Of a stretch of DNA of 64,000 bases, positions 42,453 to 50,961 are shown piece after piece. The position numbers and the translations under genes were made by a program. This DNA comes from Luteolibacter sp. Y139. GTDB lineage: Bacteria > Verrucomicrobiota > Verrucomicrobiia > Verrucomicrobiales > Akkermansiaceae. The notes under the pieces are model-generated. The model saw only the letters and a program-made list of their open reading frames with translations. It did not search any database and had not been told where the DNA came from. Location of the stretch: assembly GCF_038066715.1 (NCBI RefSeq), contig NZ_JBBUKT010000005.1, positions 186,001 through 250,000 on the forward strand. The letters run 5' to 3'. Every line of letters begins with the position of its first letter. Position 1 is the first letter of the stretch.

Positions 42453-43712
42453 ATGATTCCTTCCCGTCGATTCAGGCCAGTGACCCTTGTGGTTGCGGTT
42501 GGGTTGTTGCTTTTGGCGGCATTGTGGCTGGTGCCGGGGGCGAGGGGGCTTTGGGGTGGTGGGGCGGATGGTGGGAGGGAGGCCGGGGCGAAGGGTGAGG
42601 CTGGGGAGAGTGTGGCGGGCGATGCGGCGCGGAGGCGGGTGAGGGAGCGGCCGGCGGCGATGGATAAGGCGCAGCGGCTGTTGAGGGGCTTGCTGGTGGC
42701 GCAGGGTGCGGTGAAGGGTGCGGTGCCGAATAAAATCGATGTGGATCGGTTGGAGGAGCTGCGTGCGGAGTTGGATCGCTTGGAGACGGATGAGCTCATC
42801 GCGGTGTTGCGCGAGCTGGATGCTTCGGATGCTGACAAGTCGGCGAAGGTGCAGCTCGGCATTTTCATCGCGGGTTCGCTGGGGCGACGCGATCCGCGGC
42901 TGGCGTTGGATACTTTCGTGGGGCGGATTTCCGTGAGTCCCCAGGTGATACTGGCGCAGCTGAGCGCGATCTATGGTCGCTGGATTGCGAACGATCCGGA
43001 TGATGCGGTTGGGTGGTTTGAGGAGCAGGCGGGGAAGGGGGCGCTGGCCGTGGTGGAGGTTGGGAGGCTGCAGATCGATCCGCGGATTTACTTCGAGTCG
43101 CAGTTGGTGCGAGCGCAGGCGTATCGTGATCCGGAGGCGGCGGGGGCTCGCCTGGCGGCGATGCCGGAGGAGGTGAGGCAGAGGTTGCTCAGCGACGACT
43201 GGTTCTCGAGCGCCTCGCCGCAGCGGGCGAAGGCGGCGGCTGCCTTCTTGCGCGAGAACTCGGGAGATGGGGATGCGGCCGCGGTGATTGCGAAAGCTGC
43301 CAGCAAGCGCGTGGCTCAGGGGGATCTGGCATACGCGGCGGATTTCCTGAGTCAACTCGAGCCGATGCCGGAGGAACGCGCAGCGATCGTGGGTGAGGCG
43401 CTGCGGGTGCGGGTGAGTGGGAATGATGAACTGACGATCACGCCGGAGGAGGCGCGGAAGTGGATCGTGGAGCAGTCACTGGAGCAGGCGGATCGTCTCA
43501 CGGGGACGATGCTGGGGCAGATGGTGGAGTGGCATGATTTCTCCGAGATGTCGCGGCTGGCGATGGAGTATGATGAGGAGGGTGGGTCGGATGAGGTGCT
43601 GGTGGCGTTCTTGAAGAGCGCGCCGGCGAGTGCGAAGGAGGAGATTTTGAAGCTGGCGGAGAAGATTGAGGATGCGGGGGTGCGGAAGGAGGTGGCGGGG
43701 AGATTCAAGTGA
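42453..43712 (+). CDS. Membrane-anchored alpha-helical protein
   Basis: 419 residues. One N-terminal helix (V-T-L-V-V-A-V-G-L-L-L-L-A-A-L-W), a Gly/Ala/Arg-rich spacer, and a long helical array (~80-419) of paired helices such as W-I-A-N-D-P-D-D-A-V-G-W-F and L-A-Y-A-A-D-F-L-S-Q-L. The repeat-like W-(I/V)...DP..A..W pattern is frequent in verrucomicrobial proteins of unknown function. It precedes the autotransporter-repeat genes but is separated by ~200 bp and probably independent. Confidence 0.75.
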   Translation: MIPSRRFRPVTLVVAVGLLLLAALWLVPGARGLWGGGADGGREAGAKGEAGESVAGDAARRRVRERPAAMDKAQRLLRGLLVAQGAVKGAVPNKIDVDRLEELRAELDRLETDELIAVLRELDASDADKSAKVQLGIFIAGSLGRRDPRLALDTFVGRISVSPQVILAQLSAIYGRWIANDPDDAVGWFEEQAGKGALAVVEVGRLQIDPRIYFESQLVRAQAYRDPEAAGARLAAMPEEVRQRLLSDDWFSSASPQRAKAAAAFLRENSGDGDAAAVIAKAASKRVAQGDLAYAADFLSQLEPMPEERAAIVGEALRVRVSGNDELTITPEEARKWIVEQSLEQADRLTGTMLGQMVEWHDFSEMSRLAMEYDEEGGSDEVLVAFLKSAPASAKEEILKLAEKIEDAGVRKEVAGRFK

Positions 43713-43855
43713 GAGCTATCTAACAAATATGTCACCGTGGGGTCCGCGAGCTTGCGGCGCTGGAGGAGGCGGGGCATTCTGGGTCAGGGAGTTGTCTTTC
43801 CGGGAGGGGTGTTTTCGGAAAGTTGCATGCAAACCTACCGGTCCGGGTAACGATT

Positions 43856-43878
43856 TTGTAAATACAGGGGATTTACAA
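43856..43878 (+). promoter_or_regulatory. Perfect inverted repeat upstream of the large autotransporter-repeat gene
   Basis: TTGTAAAT-ACAGGGG-ATTTACAA, 8-bp arms and a 7-bp spacer, in an AT-rich island about 30 bp before the ATG at 43909. The symmetry and spacing suit a dimeric regulator. It is not found before the two following paralogues. Confidence 0.55.
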
Positions 43879-43908
43879 AAAACGCTTTCAAGGGCTGAGG
43901 GATGCGAT

Positions 43909-46900
43909 ATGGATGGGTTCGTGAAACCGAGTTCTTCTCTCCCCGGGTTTTGTTTTCATATCATGGGATCGATCGTCCTGATGGGGATGGTGATGCCGGT
44001 GGAGGGGGCGAGTTTGTATTGGGACGGGGCTTCGAGCGGTGCGGATGCGGACGGGGGAACGGGGTCGTGGACGACGGGAGGGGCGGCGAATTGGGATACT
44101 GCGGCGATGGCTGGGAGTGATGTGTCGTGGACCGATGGATCGGAGGCGGTGTTCGGGGGGACGGGTGGCGTGGTCGCGGTGTCGGGGATGGTGGGCGCGG
44201 GTTCGCTGACGTTCAACTCGCCGGGGTATCGCGTGACGGGTGGCGGGACCTTGACGCTGAGCGGGACGCCGGTGATCGCGACGGGCGCGAATGATGTGAC
44301 GCTGGAGCCGGTGATCGCGGGCTCGGCGGCGATTTCGAAGACGGGCACGGGGGGGCTGACACTGGGCGGTGCGAATGGTTTCAGCGGTGCCTTCACGATC
44401 GCTGCGGGTACGGTGAAGGCGGGGAGTGCGGGTGCGTTTGGGACCACTGCGGGCGCTACCACGATTTCCTCCGGAGCGACGCTGGATGTGAATGGCCAGG
44501 GTCTGGGCAGTGAGGCTTTCAAGGTCTCCGGAGCGGGCGTGGGTGGCGCGGGGGCGATCGTGAATACGGGGGCTGCGGCCCTTAGCGCGATTTCAGGGGT
44601 GACGATGACTGGTGCGACGACGATCGGCGGCACGACGAACTGGAGCACTGCGGCCAACTCCACGATCGCGATGGGCGGCTCTACGCTGACGAAGGTGGGT
44701 GCGAACGAGATCGGGCTGAGCGCGACGTTTAGCACGCCGGGGAACATCGATATCAAGCAGGGGACGCTGACTCTGGATGCGAGAATGGGGGGATCGACGA
44801 CGAATACGGTGACGGTCCGCAGCGGGGCGACGCTGGGGACGAACGGATGGGACCGTGTGTATTCGTGGAGTGCGATCCTTGAGGCGGGGACGACGTGGCG
44901 GACTGGTGGGAATCCTGCCAGTGCGCTGTTCTGGACCGGTCCCATCAGCATTGCGGGGGCGACCACCTTCGACGCGCAGGGCAGCGACGCGCACATGAGC
45001 ACCGAGGGTGTCATTTCGGGTGCCGGCTCCGTGATCAAGACCGGCACCGGCTCCGTGACCTTCTCCAAGGTCAATACCTACACCGGTGGCACCACGGTGA
45101 ATGCCGGCGAGCTGAGGCTGAACGCTTCTTCGAACGGTGCCGGAACGGTGCGTGGGCCCGTGACGGTGAACGCGGGAGCCACCCTCACTTTGTACTATGC
45201 GGGCTCGCTTGGCAGTACGACGGGCGCGCGCGTCAACCCGCTGAATGTGACGGGCGGTCTGTTGTACAACCTTTCCGGCGGCATGACCGCGCCTCCGGTC
45301 CTGAATCTAACAGGAAGCAGGGTGGAGACACATTCGGGCAGCTACTCGATGAGTTGCGATGCGGTGGTGAACAGCCTGGCGGCCGCCGTGCCCTCGGTGA
45401 TCGACGGCAATGTTTATCTGAGCTCCGGCAATACGGGGAGCACCTCGGTTTTCAATGTGGCTGATGGTGAGGCGGTGGAAGACCTGCGGATCGAGGGCCG
45501 GATTGCGGGAGCCTACGCGGCGAATGGGATGACCAAGCGCGGCAGCGGGACGATGTCAGTGAACGGGCAGGTGACTTATCAGGGGCCGACGCTGGTGGAG
45601 GGAGGGACGCTTTTGTTAGAAAGTCCGGAGGATCAGCTGAAGGATTCGGCGGTGACGGTGTCCGCGGGGGCTTGCTTCGGGCTGATGGCCGGGGGCAAGA
45701 CGGTGGCGAGCATCGCGGCGAAGGGTGGGAGCGCGCTGGTGCTGCCTGCTCTAACAAGTGGTGCGACGGTGGTGACGGGTGCGCTGGACCTGGGGAGCGG
45801 GAATATTTCGATCCGGCCGATGATCGGGCCGGATGCGACGCCGGGTGTCTATGATTTGATCACGGCGGGGAGCATCACGGGCAGTGGTGTGCCGGTGGTG
45901 GATTTCAACAGTGTCTTCGGCGCGACGCGGGCGACCGGCAGCGTGGCGGTGGTTGGCAACAAGCTGCGGCTGATTCTCACGAAAACGGGCAGCAGCGGAC
46001 TGGTGTGGAACAATGCGAGCGCGGGTGGTGCTACAAATGGCAGCTGGGACATGGTGCTGGCGAATTTTTCCAACGGGATGGTCAACGATCGCTTCCGCTC
46101 GTATGATTCGGTGACCTTCGACGATTCGGTGGCAGCGGACAGCGCGAAGACGATCACGCTCGGCACGGTGCTGGCACCGGCGCGGATGACGGTGAACAAT
46201 TCGAACGGGGACTACACCTTCAATGGCAGCGGCCGGCTGACGGGCGTGGGCACGCTGGTGAAGACCGGCAGCAGCAAGCTCACCCTGGCGGGGCAGGACA
46301 GCTATAAGATGAGTGGCCCGATCGTGGCGGGCGGTGGCGTGCTGCATTTCGACGACAAGTCGCAGATCTCGGCGAGCTCGCTGGTGGTGAAGTCCGGTGC
46401 GACGATCGATCCCGCGACGATCGCCACGGGCCCGATGGAGCTGCAATCCGGCACGGTGAAGGCGAAGCTGACGGGAAGCGCGTCGTGGACGAAGACGACG
46501 GCGGACACGGTGAGCTTGACCGCTGACAATTCCCTCAGCGGTCCGGGAACGGTGACGGCGGGTCATTTGGTCGTTGGAGATTTGAATGTTCCGGGTTGGT
46601 CGGGTGAGATCGGCCCGGGGCCGGTGGTGATTTCCAATGGGGCGGCCCTGTCCTTTGGCGGCCTGGGCTCCCGCAATGTGATGAATTCCTTCAGCGGCAG
46701 CGGCAGCCTCAATTTCCGCGGCCCGAGCAGTGACTCGTTCGGAGGCTCCTACTTCTACCTTGGTGGGCGAAACGATGACTTCAGCGGCCCGGTGGCAGTG
46801 AGGGATGCGACGCTCGTGGCGAACTTTACGGGGATGCTGGGCAGCGGGCCGGTTTCTCTAACAGGCCGCGCGCAGCTGCGGGCGGGTCGAGCGACGGTGG

Positions 46901-48678
46901 CGAACGCGATCACGCTCACGCCGGTGGGAAGCTCGGTAGGAAGCCTCAGCCTGTCGAATACCACGCTGGGTGGTCCGATCACCTTGCCTGGTGGGGTGAC
47001 GACGGCGATTTACGGTCCTGACTCCTCGGCCTCCAACACCAACAGCACCATCAGCGGTCCGATCGGTGAGTCGGGCGGGCCTGCTTCGATCCGGATGGAT
47101 TCTTTCACCACGACGAATTCATTCACGCTGTCGGGGGCGAGCACTTACACCGGGGCGACCACGATCGGGGCGAACGTCACGATGAAGCTGACGGGGAGTC
47201 TGGGAGCCACGGCGGTAACGGTGGGAGGAGCGTCCGTGCTGGAAGGCAACGGGGTGATCGGCAGCGGTGGCTCGCTGACATTCGCCAGCGGGGGTATTCT
47301 GAGGGTGAGTCCGTCCGGTGGCGTGCTGACGGTGAATGGCAATGTGAATCTCGGCCCCAAGGCTACGATCGCGGTGAACGTGACGCCGGGGACGGTGATC
47401 ACCGGCCCGATCCCGGTGCTGAACTACACCGGCACGCTGACGGGTGGTGCGGCCAACCTGACGATGGATGCGCCGAACCTGTACCGGAAGGCGTCGTTTG
47501 GTTTCCCGCCGGGCCAGATCACCGTGGATCTCGAGAACAAGGCGCTGGTGTGGAAGCGGGCGAATGGTTCGTGGGACTCCACCACGAGCAAGAACTGGAG
47601 TACCAGTGATGCGGGCACGGTCTCGGACTATTTCTACAAGGGTGACAGCGTGCTCTTCAACGACAGCGGCCCGGGTGGCCTCGTCAGCGGGCAGGAGGTA
47701 GTGTGGCCCTCGGCGGTGGTGGTGGATAATGCGGCGAAGAGCTATCAACTCGACGCGACGATCTTCGGGCCGTGTTCGCTGATCAAGCGGGGGAGCGGCG
47801 TGATGTATCTTTCCAGCTACAATGCCTATAGCGGCGGGACGATCGTGGAGGGCGGTCGATTTGAAGTGGGAGGCTCGGTGGGAAGCGGGCCGGTATCGAT
47901 CGCGGCGGGTGCCGAACTGGGCGGGAACCAAGGCGCGCTGGAATGTCCGGTGACGATCGCGGGCATGCTGGATCCCGGGTTCTCCCAGGTAACGGTGCCG
48001 GGTGGCTGGGGGATCGGCTACCTGACGACCCGCTCGCTCACCCTGTCCGGCAACTACCGCTGCCAGCTTGAGTCGATCGCCTGTGACTTGGTCCAGGTCC
48101 AGGGAGATCTGAATCTAACAGGATCGACCCTGACGGTGGTGCCGGTCTCGCAGTCGGGCTTTCCCGATCCCTGCATCATCGCCACTTACTCGGGGAATCT
48201 CCTTGGGCGCTTCGCTGCGATAAGCGGCGTGCCGGAGGGCTACGGGGTGAAGTATGATACGGCGACGAAGCGGATCCTGATCGTCCGCACGAGCTACGCC
48301 AATTGGATCGCGAGTCAGCCGGGTGTGGTCGATACGACGAACGATGGCGATCCGGATCGCGACGGGATTCCGAATCTGGTGGAGTATGTGGTGGGCGGGA
48401 ATGCGGGCGCGAGTGATCCGGGGATCTTGCCGACGCAGGAGATCCAGGGAGACCATCTGATCTTCCGCTACAAGCGCAGCGATGCCTCGCGCACGACGAC
48501 GACGCAGACGGTGCAGTGGAGCCACGACATGAAGGTGTGGACGGACATCCCTGTCCCGGTGACGAGTGCGCCGCCGGTGGTGGTGGTTCCCGATGGCAAC
48601 CAGCAGGATGACATCACGGTGACGATCCCGCGTGCTCCGGGGTGCATGTACGTGCGGCTGAGGGTGACGCAGCCGTGA
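43909..48678 (+). CDS. Autotransporter-associated beta-strand repeat protein 1
   Basis: 1589 residues, exported. The ATG at 43909 was chosen because the N-terminus (signal, then V-E-G-A-S-L-Y-W-D-G) aligns with the next gene; GAGG lies about 10 bases upstream. The body has many beta-helix-type repeats with K-T-G-T-G-S-V-T-F and N-T-Y-T-G-G-T-T-V-N-A-G, the TIGR02601 pattern, plus S-L-T-G and N-L-T-G strands. There is no C-terminal autotransporter barrel; instead D-P-D-R-D-G-I-P-N-L-V-E-Y precedes a tail ending Y-V-R-L-R-V-T. Probably an adhesin or surface fibre. It contains five TCTAACA motifs. Confidence 0.88.
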   Translation: MDGFVKPSSSLPGFCFHIMGSIVLMGMVMPVEGASLYWDGASSGADADGGTGSWTTGGAANWDTAAMAGSDVSWTDGSEAVFGGTGGVVAVSGMVGAGSLTFNSPGYRVTGGGTLTLSGTPVIATGANDVTLEPVIAGSAAISKTGTGGLTLGGANGFSGAFTIAAGTVKAGSAGAFGTTAGATTISSGATLDVNGQGLGSEAFKVSGAGVGGAGAIVNTGAAALSAISGVTMTGATTIGGTTNWSTAANSTIAMGGSTLTKVGANEIGLSATFSTPGNIDIKQGTLTLDARMGGSTTNTVTVRSGATLGTNGWDRVYSWSAILEAGTTWRTGGNPASALFWTGPISIAGATTFDAQGSDAHMSTEGVISGAGSVIKTGTGSVTFSKVNTYTGGTTVNAGELRLNASSNGAGTVRGPVTVNAGATLTLYYAGSLGSTTGARVNPLNVTGGLLYNLSGGMTAPPVLNLTGSRVETHSGSYSMSCDAVVNSLAAAVPSVIDGNVYLSSGNTGSTSVFNVADGEAVEDLRIEGRIAGAYAANGMTKRGSGTMSVNGQVTYQGPTLVEGGTLLLESPEDQLKDSAVTVSAGACFGLMAGGKTVASIAAKGGSALVLPALTSGATVVTGALDLGSGNISIRPMIGPDATPGVYDLITAGSITGSGVPVVDFNSVFGATRATGSVAVVGNKLRLILTKTGSSGLVWNNASAGGATNGSWDMVLANFSNGMVNDRFRSYDSVTFDDSVAADSAKTITLGTVLAPARMTVNNSNGDYTFNGSGRLTGVGTLVKTGSSKLTLAGQDSYKMSGPIVAGGGVLHFDDKSQISASSLVVKSGATIDPATIATGPMELQSGTVKAKLTGSASWTKTTADTVSLTADNSLSGPGTVTAGHLVVGDLNVPGWSGEIGPGPVVISNGAALSFGGLGSRNVMNSFSGSGSLNFRGPSSDSFGGSYFYLGGRNDDFSGPVAVRDATLVANFTGMLGSGPVSLTGRAQLRAGRATVANAITLTPVGSSVGSLSLSNTTLGGPITLPGGVTTAIYGPDSSASNTNSTISGPIGESGGPASIRMDSFTTTNSFTLSGASTYTGATTIGANVTMKLTGSLGATAVTVGGASVLEGNGVIGSGGSLTFASGGILRVSPSGGVLTVNGNVNLGPKATIAVNVTPGTVITGPIPVLNYTGTLTGGAANLTMDAPNLYRKASFGFPPGQITVDLENKALVWKRANGSWDSTTSKNWSTSDAGTVSDYFYKGDSVLFNDSGPGGLVSGQEVVWPSAVVVDNAAKSYQLDATIFGPCSLIKRGSGVMYLSSYNAYSGGTIVEGGRFEVGGSVGSGPVSIAAGAELGGNQGALECPVTIAGMLDPGFSQVTVPGGWGIGYLTTRSLTLSGNYRCQLESIACDLVQVQGDLNLTGSTLTVVPVSQSGFPDPCIIATYSGNLLGRFAAISGVPEGYGVKYDTATKRILIVRTSYANWIASQPGVVDTTNDGDPDRDGIPNLVEYVVGGNAGASDPGILPTQEIQGDHLIFRYKRSDASRTTTTQTVQWSHDMKVWTDIPVPVTSAPPVVVVPDGNQQDDITVTIPRAPGCMYVRLRVTQP

Positions 48679-48700
48679 GTGCGGGGTTTGTGCCTATGTA

Positions 48701-48716
48701 TTCACAACGATTTCAC
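48701..48716 (+). promoter_or_regulatory. TTCAC direct repeat upstream of AABSR gene 2
   Basis: TTCACAACGATTTCAC: two TTCAC units 11 bp apart, 34 bp before the ATG at 48750, with GATATAC between as a possible -10. This is the spacing found upstream of ELW paralogues 2-4, so one regulator may control both families. Confidence 0.5.
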
Positions 48717-48749
48717 CAGGATGTTTTTGTCTCCAAGATATACCCGTGT

Positions 48750-50738
48750 ATGAGTGACTTCATGAGACCCAGCCGTTCTCTTCCCGCGGTCTTTTTCCGT
48801 ATCGTGGGTCTGGTCATCCCGATGGGGATGGTGATGCCGGTGCAAGCGGTGAGCTTGTACTGGGATGGTGCCTCGACCGGGCCGGATGCGGATGGGGGCG
48901 CGGGGACGTGGAGCACGGGGCCGGCGGCGAATTGGGATACGGCCGCGACTGCGGGCGATCAGGCTCCGTGGACGAATGGCTCGGACGCGGTCTTCGGGGG
49001 GACGGGCGGAGTGGTGACGGTGTCGGGCACGGTCAGCGCTGCCTCGCTGACGTTTGATGCACCATCGTATAGCCTTACCGGCGGGACGGTGGCGCTGGCC
49101 GGCGCGGCGGTGATCGGTACGGGAGCCAATGATGTGACGCTGGCCCCAGTCATCTCAGGGACGACGATTTCCAAAACGGGCACGGGGACGCTGACGATGG
49201 CGGGGAGCAATACCTTCACCGGCGGCTTCACGATTTCCGAAGGGACGGTGAAGGCGGGAAGTAGCAACGCCTTGGGCGATATGGCGGGTGTGACGACCAT
49301 TTCCCCCGGAGCGACGCTGGACGTGAACGGCCAGGATTTCGGCCGCAAACAATTTTTCGTCTCGGGCACGGGCGTGGGCGGAGCAGGAGCGATCGTGAAC
49401 ACCGGCGCCGCCGCTCTGAACGCGATCGAGAGCTTGACGATGGCCGGTGCCACGACCTTGGGCGGGACGGGGAACTGGAACCTGGTTCCGGGTTTCTCGC
49501 TGGCGATGGGAGGGTTCACGCTGACGAAGGTGGGCGCGAATGAGATCGGGCTGAAGGCGCTGGTGAATACTCCGGGCCACATCGATGTGAAGGAAGGCAC
49601 GTTCAGCTTCCTGAGCAACAACATCGGCGGATCGGCGGCGAATACGGTGACGGTCCGGACGGGAGCGACGCTGGGCATGACGGAGAGTTCGACCAGTCGC
49701 GCGTGGAAGGCCATCCTCGAGGCCGGAACGACGTGGCGGGGGAGTCCGGCCGCGGGCTACGATGCGAAGTGGAGCGGTCCGGTGAGCATCGCGGGGGCGA
49801 CTACCTTTGACGTGCCGGGGATCAACAAGCCGATGGTCCACAGTGGCATCATCTCGGGTTCCGGTTCGGTGACGAAGACCGGCGCGGGGATTTGGACGAT
49901 TAGCGGGGCCAACACCTATACCGGCGGTACGACAGTGACGGGAGGGACGCTGCAAGTCACTTCCTCTTCCGCACTGGGTAGCGGGCCGGTGGTAGTTGCT
50001 GCCGGAGGAACGCTCTCCGGCAATAGCTCGATCCCCGGCGCGGTGACGATTGCCGGTGCGATTGATCCCGGGGTGAGCTACCAGGCCGGGATCTTGACGC
50101 TGGGCCCGACCATTCTCTCTGGCACCTACCGGTGCACGATCGGATCTTCCGACAAGCTGGTGGTGAATGGAGACCTGGATTTGACCGGTGCCACGCTGGA
50201 TGTGTCGATCGGGCCCGGGAGCTATTCCGGCGCGCAAGTCATCCTCAGCTATACCGGCACGGTCACGGGCAGCTTTTCCGCGCCGGGTGTGACGGCCAAC
50301 GGCCTGGTGCTGCAGCACGATGTGGCGAACAAGCGGTTCATCGTCAGGCCGAAAGTCTACGAGGAGTGGATCGCGAGCTTTCCTGGTCTGGTAGATCCCT
50401 CGCAGGATGGCGATCCGGATGGCGATGGATTGCCGAATCTGGTGGAGTACATGCTCGGCGGAAATCCGGCCTCCTTTGAATCCCAGATCAGGCCAAAGAT
50501 GAGCTACAGTGGTGGCCAGCTTGTCCTCAGCTTCTCACGCAGTACTTTCTCGGTAATTGACACCACCCAGATCGTCCAGTGGAGCCAGGACCTGGTGCAT
50601 TGGAACGACCTGCCGATCTTCAACGACCCTGGAACCGGGGAAACCTTTGAGTTCAATCCGGGAGCGGAGAAGATCACGATGAGCTTTCCGGGTGACCTTG
50701 GGCGCTTTTACGTGCGGCTGAAGGTGACGAAGCCGTGA
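48750..50738 (+). CDS. Autotransporter-associated beta-strand repeat protein 2
   Basis: 662 residues, exported. N-terminus M-S-D-F-M-R-P-S-R-S-L-P, signal peptide ending M-P-V-Q-A, then S-L-Y-W-D-G as in the neighbour. The same ~400-residue N-terminal repeat array is kept, and one perfect repeat G-A-N-T-Y-T-G-G-T-T-V-T-G-G occurs near residue 385. The C-terminus carries D-P-D-G-D-G-L-P-N-L-V-E-Y and ends F-Y-V-R-L-K-V-T-K-P. It is a shortened version of gene 1, probably by internal repeat loss. Surface adhesin role inferred. Confidence 0.88.
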   Translation: MSDFMRPSRSLPAVFFRIVGLVIPMGMVMPVQAVSLYWDGASTGPDADGGAGTWSTGPAANWDTAATAGDQAPWTNGSDAVFGGTGGVVTVSGTVSAASLTFDAPSYSLTGGTVALAGAAVIGTGANDVTLAPVISGTTISKTGTGTLTMAGSNTFTGGFTISEGTVKAGSSNALGDMAGVTTISPGATLDVNGQDFGRKQFFVSGTGVGGAGAIVNTGAAALNAIESLTMAGATTLGGTGNWNLVPGFSLAMGGFTLTKVGANEIGLKALVNTPGHIDVKEGTFSFLSNNIGGSAANTVTVRTGATLGMTESSTSRAWKAILEAGTTWRGSPAAGYDAKWSGPVSIAGATTFDVPGINKPMVHSGIISGSGSVTKTGAGIWTISGANTYTGGTTVTGGTLQVTSSSALGSGPVVVAAGGTLSGNSSIPGAVTIAGAIDPGVSYQAGILTLGPTILSGTYRCTIGSSDKLVVNGDLDLTGATLDVSIGPGSYSGAQVILSYTGTVTGSFSAPGVTANGLVLQHDVANKRFIVRPKVYEEWIASFPGLVDPSQDGDPDGDGLPNLVEYMLGGNPASFESQIRPKMSYSGGQLVLSFSRSTFSVIDTTQIVQWSQDLVHWNDLPIFNDPGTGETFEFNPGAEKITMSFPGDLGRFYVRLKVTKP

Positions 50739-50769
50739 TGGTGTGGTGGGTGGAGGTGCGTTTGTGAAG

Positions 50770-50839
50770 CGCCGGGGGTCTCACGATGCGGCTTGTTGCC
50801 GCCAAAGTGCGACGGTCATGGACGCGCCGTCACATCCAT
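50770..50839. repeat. Middle block of the composite module
   Basis: TCTCACGATGCGGCTTG...GCCGCC and GCGACGGTCATGGACGCGCC, without the REP hairpins. A separate hairpin CCTGCA-AAAGC-TGCAGG follows (50852-50868). No gene lies between 50739 and 50961. Confidence 0.7.
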
Positions 50840-50961
50840 GGAGGCGGTATCCTGCAAAAGCTGCAGGAGTTCTGATCGGATGAATGGCGGGGTCTCCGGA
50901 TCGCAGGAATTTCACGTAAATTAACTTTTTTTGTGCGGTGGGGTTCACTTGACTCCCGCGC

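Noticed and set aside
43956..45074. Minus-strand frame of 372 codons in the AABSR gene
   Set aside because: Pro/Val/Ala-rich antisense of a beta-repeat gene; no start signal or family.
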